A DNA stretch of 11,482 bases from the NCBI GenBank assembly GCA_030613765.1, contig JAUWLI010000063.1, forward strand, positions 1-11,482, read 5' to 3'. This DNA is from Phycisphaerae bacterium (GTDB taxonomy: Bacteria > Planctomycetota > Phycisphaerae > Sedimentisphaerales > SG8-4). Positions 6,752 through 11,482 of this stretch are shown piece after piece; position 1 is the first letter of the stretch, and every line of letters begins with the position of its first letter. The notes under the pieces are model-generated. The model was not told where the DNA came from. It made no database searches and saw nothing but the letters and a program-made list of their open reading frames with translations. Position numbers and translations under genes: made by a program.

Positions 6752-7882
6752 ATGAGAAAAGCAGTTTTCATTTATTCGGAGGAGCTTGAGAAGTATCCTT
6801 ATCCCAAGGACCATCCGTTTAATATAATCAGGGCGCAAAAGACAAATGAGATTCTAAACTCGATGGGCCTTCTCTCAGGGAGCGGTAGAAGGAAGATACC
6901 GCCTGAACCGGCCGAGCAAGTCATCCTGGAAAAGTTCCATTCAGCGGATTATCTACACGCTCTGAAAACGGCTTCCGAGGGACATTTGACTGCCGAAGCG
7001 CTCAATATGGGAATCGGCACCCCGGATTGTCCCGTCTTCAAGGGCTTATATGAATATGCGGTACTGGCTACGGGAGGTACTCTGGTCGCGGCAAAATTGA
7101 TTCTCTCGGGCTCTGCTGATGTGGCATTCAATCCGTCAGGCGGATATCATCATGCAGGCCCTGAAAGCGCATCGGGCTTTTGTTATATCAATGACGTAGC
7201 CCTTGCCTGCATGGTGCTGGCGGATGAAGGCAGAAAAGTGCTATATCTTGACGTGGACGTTCATCATGGTGACGGTGTCGCAAACGCATTTTATGACCGC
7301 TGTGATGTGATGACGATATCACTCCATGAAGACCCTGTGGCATTATTCCCCGGGACAGGTTTCCCAGATGAGATTGGCATGGGCAAGGGAAAGGGCTACT
7401 GTGTGAATACCCCTCTTCCGATCGGCACTTATGACCAGATGTATATGAAGGCCTTTAATACCATAGTCATGCCGTTAATCGGTGCATATGATTCGGATGT
7501 AATCGTTTTCGAGTTAGGGGCAGATGCCCTGATGGGTGATCCTCTTGCCCATTTGTGTTTGACTAATAATACCTACTCCGACATCACCAAGCTTTTGTTG
7601 AGTTTTAACAAGCCCATTCTCGCAACGGGCGGAGGGGGATATAACGTTGAGAATACGGCCAGGGCCTGGGCACTTGCCTGGAGTGTCCTGTGCAGTGAAA
7701 GCAACGAACACGACTTGAATCTCGGTGCCGGGGGTGTGATGCTTGAAAGCACCGACTGGGAAGGTGGGCTGCGAGACAGAGAGTATGTTGTAAGAAATCG
7801 ACAGAAAGAGATAGTGCTGCCCGGGATAGAAACCACAATAGAAACGATTAAGACAAATGTTTTTTCAATTCACGGGCTGTGA
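6752..7882 (+). CDS. Histone deacetylase family protein (AcuC-like lysine deacetylase)
   Basis: A 376-aa zinc-dependent deacetylase of the class I HDAC/AcuC fold. The active site is complete: the His pair His133-His134 in GGYHHAGP, the charge-relay and zinc segment LDVDVHHGDG (zinc ligands Asp169 and His171), the third zinc ligand Asp258 in ELGADALMGDP, and the transition-state Tyr297 in ATGGGGYNVENTARAW. Family members remove acetyl or other acyl groups from protein lysines, polyamines or similar amides; Bacillus AcuC deacetylates acetyl-CoA synthetase. The gene lies 9 nt after the CoA-transferase/GNAT gene, so it is probably co-expressed with it. That position makes reversal of acylation done by the neighbouring GNAT domain the most attractive role. 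AcuC is the nearest named relative by recall, but the substrate is not proven, so no symbol is given. The stop at 7880-7882 is only 18 nt from the end of the group II intron. Confidence 0.93.
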   Translation: MRKAVFIYSEELEKYPYPKDHPFNIIRAQKTNEILNSMGLLSGSGRRKIPPEPAEQVILEKFHSADYLHALKTASEGHLTAEALNMGIGTPDCPVFKGLYEYAVLATGGTLVAAKLILSGSADVAFNPSGGYHHAGPESASGFCYINDVALACMVLADEGRKVLYLDVDVHHGDGVANAFYDRCDVMTISLHEDPVALFPGTGFPDEIGMGKGKGYCVNTPLPIGTYDQMYMKAFNTIVMPLIGAYDSDVIVFELGADALMGDPLAHLCLTNNTYSDITKLLLSFNKPILATGGGGYNVENTARAWALAWSVLCSESNEHDLNLGAGGVMLESTDWEGGLRDREYVVRNRQKEIVLPGIETTIETIKTNVFSIHGL

Positions 7883-7932
7883 TTGCAGGCAAGAATCGAC
7901 ATAGGTAGGCCCTCGCGGGCTTTCCCTGTCAC

Positions 7933-7966
7933 ACCACCGGGCATACGGGTCCGTACCACGGCGGTT
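7933..7966 (-). ncRNA. Group II intron domain V
   Basis: A 34-nt hairpin, the usual length of domain V. Its lower stem is formed by ACCGCCG and CGGTGGT with a G-U pair. An internal bulge and an upper stem TACG/CGTA follow. The 5' strand carries CGC at the catalytic-triad position, a variant I associate with class C introns. It lies 16 nt past the maturase stop, as expected. Confidence 0.8.
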
Positions 7967-7982
7967 CGGCTGGTTAAGCTAT

Positions 7983-9359
7983 TCACCGTTCTGCCAACAA
8001 AGCAAGACCCAACGTGCTAAAGTGGGCATTAGGGAATGCGAAGCTTAAAGCTGGACTGCGGCTGATTCGCCATGGGCCATGCACACTCCCGGCTGTTCGG
8101 GCTGCCAGGTCTTTGCCAATACTCAGTTTCCTCAGTTCCGCAAATCGCTTCTTGCCACGTTTCCACCGCCGCCAGTATACACATCGCAAACGACGGCGTA
8201 TCCATGAGTCAAGCCTTACCATCACTGATGGGGTCTGGCAATAGCCAAAATAGCCGCGCCACCCAATCAGGTAACGACTGAGTTTCTCAATCATCTGCTC
8301 GATTGGTACACCTCGCCGATAACAGGTCAGTTCACGGACTCGTCTCTTGAATCGGGACAAACTTTGCGGAGCAATGCTCCGTTTGGTCTCCTTGTCCACT
8401 GTTATGCGAAAGCTCAGAAACTTACACTGCCAAGGCCTGTCTACTTTGCTCTTGGACTGATTGACCTTAAGCTTGAGCTTGCGAGTAATGAACTTGCTAA
8501 TGCTTTCCATTACTCGTTTGCCCGCTCGATCGCTGCGAACATAGATATTACAATCGTCCGCATAACGCAAAAAGCAATGACCTCTCCGCTCCAACTCTCG
8601 GTCAAGCTCATCAAGAACAATATTCGACAGCAACGGCGATAAGGGCCCACCTTGTGGCGTCCCTTCCGTAGTCGCACTGACCAGACCATTCTCCATCACA
8701 CCGGCATTCAAAAATGCCCGTATGAGTTTCAACAGCCGTTTGTCGGGTATCCGTTTGGCCAGTTTACCCATCAACTTGTCGTGGTTGACTCGGTCAAAAA
8801 ACTTTTCCAGGTCAATGTCCACAACCCATCGATAGCCTTGTTCAACATATTGCTGACTGCGGCTTATCGCCTGATGAGCGCTTCGGCCAGGACGAAATCC
8901 ATAGCTGTGCTCTGAGAATGTCTCGTCCCAATACTTTTGCAACACCTGCATAACCGCCTGCTGAATAAAGCGGTCCAAAACTGTGGGAATACCAAGCTTG
9001 CGTATCCCGCCAGTGGGCTTGGGTATCTCTACACGCTTCACAGGCTGGGGCTGATAATTGCCCGCAAGTAGTTGCTCACGGATTTGGGGCCAGTGTTTCT
9101 TCAGGTAGCTCGATAGCTTCTTGACGGTCATACCATCAATACCGGGGCTGCCTTTGTTCTGCCTGACTCGTTGCAGTGCCCTCTTTAGATTCTCACGCTG
9201 GCATATTCCCTCCATCAACAAAACAGGTAACGCCGGGTCTTCGGGTTTACGCTTCGCCATGGAAACTTCAGTCCCTTTACTGACAGCCATCGGAGCTTCA
9301 CTCCTACCCTCCGTCATAAAGGCCAGTTCCAACTGGATTTTCTGCCGCTCTTTGTCCAT
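7983..9359 (-). CDS. ltrA: Group II intron reverse transcriptase/maturase (class C, LtrA-like)
   Basis: A 458-aa intron-encoded protein that splices its host intron and copies it into new DNA sites. The reverse transcriptase core spans about residues 55-330. It includes the finger motif IPKPTGGIRKLGIPTVLDR (112-130), the first catalytic Asp in DIDLEKFFDRVNHD (Asp183), TPQGGPLSPLLSN (234-246) and the YADD box (266-269, in RYADDCNIYV). The maturase (X) domain follows (about 345-440, with the GWRGYFGYCQTPSV segment). There is no C-terminal HNH endonuclease, as is usual for class C. The wording closely resembles the thermostable GsI-IIC-type enzymes I remember. Length is normal and no frameshift is seen, so the protein is probably active. 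Start ATG 9359 follows a modest AGGA; internal Met codons at residues 15, 24 and 34 are alternatives, but N-terminal extensions like this one are common in the family. Confidence 0.95.
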   Translation of the reverse strand: MDKERQKIQLELAFMTEGRSEAPMAVSKGTEVSMAKRKPEDPALPVLLMEGICQRENLKRALQRVRQNKGSPGIDGMTVKKLSSYLKKHWPQIREQLLAGNYQPQPVKRVEIPKPTGGIRKLGIPTVLDRFIQQAVMQVLQKYWDETFSEHSYGFRPGRSAHQAISRSQQYVEQGYRWVVDIDLEKFFDRVNHDKLMGKLAKRIPDKRLLKLIRAFLNAGVMENGLVSATTEGTPQGGPLSPLLSNIVLDELDRELERRGHCFLRYADDCNIYVRSDRAGKRVMESISKFITRKLKLKVNQSKSKVDRPWQCKFLSFRITVDKETKRSIAPQSLSRFKRRVRELTCYRRGVPIEQMIEKLSRYLIGWRGYFGYCQTPSVMVRLDSWIRRRLRCVYWRRWKRGKKRFAELRKLSIGKDLAARTAGSVHGPWRISRSPALSFAFPNAHFSTLGLALLAER

Positions 9360-9794
9360 GAGTCACGTATCCTAACAACCACTCCATTTACCCCTCTTAT
9401 CGAGGGGACCGTTCAGGCCTTCTCCGCCTTTGGCGGGTACTATGCCCTCTGCTGACTTCTGCATGACGGTCAGGAAACCTCACGATTGCCTCAGTCCCGA
9501 ATCCGAGACACCATGCAGACCTCCCGAGGTAAGTTCGACAACCTTCACCGCACACCTGCCGAATTTACAGCTCTGGACTTTGATGGATATGGACTTCGTT
9601 GTCTTTAGCCAACTCATCCAGCCAGAACTGCCTCATATCCGGTTTCTGTCCGTCAGGTCACGGCTTTGCTACACGCTTCCTTGGAACCCTGCCTCACGGC
9701 AGCGCTCTTGCGCTTCGCTAACACTTCACCTCCATCAGGTTGTGTAGAGGACTTACACCTCCAAGTTGCCGAACATGCTCGGCACACAAAAGAA

Positions 9795-9826
9795 GGGGGC
9801 TGGCGACTTCCATGACGCCATCCCCC
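9795..9826 (-). terminator. Rho-independent terminator, 5' exon of the intron
   Basis: On the minus strand GGGGGATGGCG (9826-9816) pairs with CGCCAGCCCCC (9805-9795) at all but one position around a 10-nt loop. It is followed by TTCTTTT (9794-9788), after which the intron begins. It presumably ended transcription of the small minus-strand gene(s) to its right. Confidence 0.8.
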
Positions 9827-10063
9827 AACCTTGGTTTGCCGATCCCTGGCGAATATTTCATGCCCGGCCTCACTGGGGACACGATGTTTCCAAGGAAAGA
9901 CAAATGAGAGTTGCGAATTTGCTGAGTCTCCATACTCAGCACCGCGAGAATCCACACAGCCCCTATGGTGCAGCACACTTCCTTCTTTGCTTCCACCACC
10001 CTGACAGGTTTTTTGTTGTTGACTATCATGGCTTAATTGGTATTATTCCTATGGTTTGTAAAA
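9827..10063. other. Stretch between terminator and Ner-like gene, no supported gene
   Basis: These 237 nt contain open frames on both strands (minus ATG at 10029; plus frame across 9766-10104). Both run through the terminator hairpin and into intron sequence, which argues against them being native genes. No recognisable domain was found. It may hold a 3' untranslated region or the remains of another small gene of the regulator region. Confidence 0.3.
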
Positions 10064-10303
10064 TCATGGTTGCTTGTTTTTTCGCTTTAGCTTTCGGCGT
10101 ATAGGTGCATAGTCCTCTCGCCATAATTTTGCGGGTTTTTTGCCCAGCCGCTTTGCTGTGTATTCTTGTACGGCTTGGTTGTAAAATCTGCCTCGCAGAG
10201 TGCCGTCAACAGCTTTATATGTTAGCCCTGTGGCTTCGACTATGTCCTGCCGACTGATTCCAGCAGCCAAAAGTTTCAGTTGAATAGGTGTTTTCTTTAT
10301 CAT
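10064..10303 (-). CDS. Small Ner-like helix-turn-helix protein
   Basis: A 79-aa basic protein. Residues about 14-34 (GISRQDIVEATGLTYKAVDG) read as a helix-turn-helix. A second part, EYTAKRLGKKPAKLWREDY (47-65), resembles the end of Ner/Nlp-type phage regulators, where a helix is followed by an LGxxPxxLWxxxY signature. The C-terminus is very basic (RRKLKRKNK). A GAGG box lies 7 nt before the ATG. It is transcribed divergently from the XRE-family gene at 10383 across a 79-bp region with a palindromic operator, and its transcript would end at the hairpin 9795-9826. The assignment as DNA-binding is reasonable. The phage origin is inferred from the arrangement, since no structural or integrase gene is visible. 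Confidence 0.55.
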   Translation of the reverse strand: MIKKTPIQLKLLAAGISRQDIVEATGLTYKAVDGTLRGRFYNQAVQEYTAKRLGKKPAKLWREDYAPIRRKLKRKNKQP

Positions 10304-10319
10304 TACGAAACCTCAATAG

Positions 10320-10347
10320 TTTACTATATAGACGCTATATCTATAAT
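10320..10347 (+). promoter_or_regulatory. Promoter of the XRE-family gene
   Basis: A perfect TATAAT (10342-10347) lies 16 nt after TTTACT (10320-10325), which matches TTGACA at four positions. Transcription would start near 10354, leaving a leader of about 29 nt with AGGAA (10372-10376) before the ATG. Confidence 0.6.
10326..10340. promoter_or_regulatory. Palindromic operator in the divergent regulator region
   Basis: ATATAG and CTATAT form a perfect 6-bp inverted repeat around ACG. It fills the spacer between the -35 and -10 boxes of the plus-strand promoter and lies 22 bp upstream of the minus-strand gene's start codon. A dimeric repressor bound here could silence the XRE gene and affect the minus-strand gene. 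Which protein binds is unknown. Confidence 0.5.
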
Positions 10348-10382
10348 CGGAGAACTTGTCCACTAAAAAATAGGAATAATTT

Positions 10383-10901
10383 ATGAATCTTGAGAAAATG
10401 TTCGCTGAAAATACCACTCTTGGCGAGAGAATTAAAGCTCTTCGTAATGATAAGTCTATCTCCGGTCAACAGTTAGCAACCCTTGTGGGCTGTTCAAAAA
10501 GCTATATTTCGGGCATCGAAAAAAACCAAAAGAATCCTTCTTCTGCCGTATTGGAAATGCTTGCAACGGCCCTCTCAACTACTGTTGGTTTTCTATTACA
10601 TGGAGAACATGCAGACCGATTAGCAGTAAAAAAACTCATAACACTTGTAGAACAACACGGTGATCGAGAGGACTTGAAAACCCTAAATGTTATGATGGAC
10701 AACTTGAATTTCGGCTTGACCTACGTGTTGCAGCAACAATTACGAGCTAAGGAATCTGTGTTGAAGTCTTACGAGGTATACGCGAAAAATGGCAAGGTTC
10801 CTGAGACAACAAAAAAAGCCTTGGAAGTCGTTCAAAGAGAAATAGACCGAACCACTCTCTACACACGAGCAATATCTCAACAAGTAAGGGACAAACCATG
10901 A
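10383..10901 (+). CDS. XRE-family helix-turn-helix transcriptional regulator
   Basis: A 172-aa protein with an N-terminal Cro/CI-type helix-turn-helix (about residues 13-72). The pattern LGERIKALRNDKSISGQQLA, then VGCSKSYISGIEKNQKNPS and LEMLATAL, is characteristic. The rest (about 80-170) is charged and mostly helical by eye, possibly a coiled-coil oligomerisation region. It has no recognisable protease (LexA/CI S24) or metal-binding domain, so control by self-cleavage is unlikely. It is AT-rich like its divergent neighbour, unlike the central operon. The palindrome in its own promoter suggests autoregulation or mutual repression with the Ner-like protein, as in phage immunity switches. An antitoxin role is another option, but no toxin gene of ordinary size follows; only a 12-codon frame overlaps its stop. 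Confidence 0.85.
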   Translation: MNLEKMFAENTTLGERIKALRNDKSISGQQLATLVGCSKSYISGIEKNQKNPSSAVLEMLATALSTTVGFLLHGEHADRLAVKKLITLVEQHGDREDLKTLNVMMDNLNFGLTYVLQQQLRAKESVLKSYEVYAKNGKVPETTKKALEVVQREIDRTTLYTRAISQQVRDKP

Positions 10902-10936
10902 TTAGAAATAAAATGTCCTCATATCCCATGCGGTAA
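10898..10936 (+). CDS. 12-codon frame overlapping the XRE stop
   Basis: ATG 10898 overlaps the XRE TGA (10899-10901) as ATGA, with AAGGG 8 nt upstream. It encodes MIRNKMSSYPMR and stops at TAA, with a second TAA directly after. It may be a fortuitous start or the stump of a lost second operon gene. Confidence 0.2.
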   Translation: MIRNKMSSYPMR

Positions 10937-11023
10937 TAAACACTTAGAACTTTTCTGAAATAATTCTCATTTTTTTTGGGGCCTCACCGAGCGTCACTCA
11001 CTCCGAAACCTCTGATATTAGAC

Positions 11024-11066
11024 GTTTTCAGCCTCTACCTTACCCACATTAACGCAATCTGAAAAC
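11024..11066. repeat. Inverted repeat, 8-bp arms
   Basis: GTTTTCAG (11024-11031) is the exact reverse complement of CTGAAAAC (11059-11066), separated by 27 nt. The pairing can be extended by GA/TC outside one mismatch. Confidence 0.5.
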
Positions 11067-11110
11067 TTCGAGCTTGCAAAAAGTTCCGTTTGGTGGTTCC
11101 GAGTTCCGCG

Positions 11111-11221
11111 CGTGATTTTCACAAGTCAAGCCGATTTTCCGTCTTTTATACACCGTGAAACAGGCCTTAGAAGACAGTTTAAAACAGTCTTAAAGGTGTT
11201 TCGTGGTTTTGAAAAGTCAAG
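11111..11221 (+). repeat. Imperfect 20-bp direct repeat (two copies)
   Basis: CGTGATTTTCACAAGTCAAG (11111-11130) and CGTGGTTTTGAAAAGTCAAG (11202-11221) agree at 17 of 20 positions and start 91 bp apart. The second copy begins at the right edge of the long inverted repeat 11151-11205. Confidence 0.45.
11151..11205. repeat. Long imperfect inverted repeat (about 55 nt)
   Basis: From the centre outwards, the pairs are GTTT (11177-11180) with AAAC (11182-11185), AAGAC (11171-11175) with GTCTT (11187-11191), CCTT (11165-11168) with AAGG (11193-11196), GAAACA (11157-11162) with TGTTTC (11197-11202) and CAC (11151-11153) with GTG (11203-11205). Only small bulges or single mismatches interrupt them. 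The core 11171-11191 is symmetric apart from one A-A mismatch. Confidence 0.55.
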
Positions 11222-11258
11222 TCTGCACTTACAGGCCCTCTCGCTGTTATCTATAGAC

Positions 11259-11274
11259 ATTTAAACGTTTAAAT
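11259..11274. repeat. Perfect 16-bp palindrome
   Basis: ATTTAAACGTTTAAAT reads identically on both strands with no spacer, a form that suits a dimeric DNA-binding protein. Confidence 0.5.
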
Positions 11275-11302
11275 TTCAATTTCTGTCCTAATTCACCAGG
11301 TG

Positions 11303-11341
11303 TCTAAAATATGCCCAAATTGGCCATTTGGGACATTTAGA
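11303..11341. repeat. Hairpin with 7-bp core stem
   Basis: CCCAAAT (11314-11320) pairs with ATTTGGG (11326-11332) around TGGCC. The stem continues as ATG/CAT (11311-11313 with 11334-11336) and TCTAA/TTAGA (11303-11307 with 11337-11341) with small bulges. No T-tract follows on plus, so it is not an obvious terminator. Confidence 0.5.
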
Positions 11342-11482
11342 AAAACCTCATTAACAGCCTAATATAGCCCATTGATTTGCCCTAAAAACCGCCTATATGG
11401 CCCCAGATCCCACGGCCGCCCGGTGAATGTCGGCGAATCTCACCCAACGCCTTAACAATGACATATAGGTATTCGTTTTACA

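Larger units (their letters stand above)
7901..9787 (-). mobile_element. Group IIC intron (complete, about 1.89 kb)
   Basis: On the minus strand the element begins GTGTGCC (9787-9781), matching the GTGYG start of bacterial group II introns. It runs through structured domains I-III (9787-9360), carries a reverse transcriptase gene in domain IV, and ends with domain V and a short domain VI (stem GCCC/GGGC, then CTACCTAT ending at 7901). The 5' exon is a GC-rich terminator hairpin followed by TTCTTTT, the preferred landing place of class C introns. The stretch just before the protein start (minus strand, about 9450) also contains sequence typical of this intron group. Boundaries are read from motif pattern and could shift by a few bases at the 3' end. 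Confidence 0.88.
10937..11482. other. Non-coding, hairpin-rich right end
   Basis: About 545 nt with no frame above 60 codons and no recognisable protein. An eight-T run sits at 10970-10977 without a good stem before it. The stretch holds several inverted repeats listed separately, a 16-bp palindrome and an imperfect direct repeat. It may be a structured RNA, a regulatory region for a gene beyond the window, or the decayed end of a mobile element. Confidence 0.4.

Noticed and set aside
8014..9375. Several plus-strand frames within the intron
   Set aside because: All are antisense to the intact reverse transcriptase and encode nothing recognisable.
9430..9976. Open frames in the 5' intron domains (plus 9430-9747, minus 9653-9976)
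   Set aside because: This stretch is the structured RNA of domains I-III; the frames show no protein features and one crosses the intron boundary.
10937..11482. CRISPR array
   Set aside because: Repeats here are two imperfect copies and inverted repeats of differing sequence, without regular spacing.

Overview
The window looks like a chromosomal segment of a Gram-negative bacterium. An ADP-heptose epimerase gene (hldD) implies lipopolysaccharide. The metabolic genes (ADP-forming acyl-CoA synthetase, CoA-transferase, nickel regulator) suit an anaerobic or facultative lifestyle. I cannot name the lineage from sequence alone; an anaerobic planctomycete or a delta-proteobacterium-like group would fit, but this is weak inference. 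Coding GC is close to 50 % in the central operon and clearly lower (about 35-40 % by eye) in hldD and in the right-hand part.

Left part (1-1550): the 3' end of metW (methionine biosynthesis, methyltransferase-like), then an intact nikR (nickel-responsive ribbon-helix-helix repressor) with a strong ribosome-binding site, then a tRNA-Val(CAC) with a good promoter of its own. A hairpin-forming element of dispersed-repeat type follows. hldD (1551-2540) is AT-rich. It is preceded by a six-codon mini-ORF with its own Shine-Dalgarno whose stop overlaps the hldD start.

Central part (2764-7882): a tight three-gene operon encoding (i) a fused alpha-beta ADP-forming acyl/acetyl-CoA synthetase, (ii) an acetyl-CoA hydrolase/CoA-transferase fused to a C-terminal GNAT acetyltransferase domain, and (iii) a class I-type histone deacetylase (AcuC-like) with all zinc and catalytic residues. 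Gaps are 1 nt and 9 nt. Read together, these look like acyl-CoA production and exchange coupled to a lysine acetylation writer and eraser, analogous in logic to acsA/acuABC and to Pat-type acetyltransferases but built from different parts. This is the most interesting item in the window.

Right part (7901-11482): a complete group IIC intron on the minus strand (7901-9787), with an intact class C reverse transcriptase/maturase, a recognisable domain V and no endonuclease domain. It sits immediately after a rho-independent terminator hairpin (9795-9826), the classic IIC target. Further right is a phage-like divergent regulator pair: a 79-aa Ner-like protein on minus and a 172-aa XRE-family protein on plus, separated by 79 bp that carries a palindromic operator inside a promoter. 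The last 580 bp show no convincing gene but contain several inverted repeats, a 16-bp perfect palindrome and an imperfect 20-bp direct repeat.
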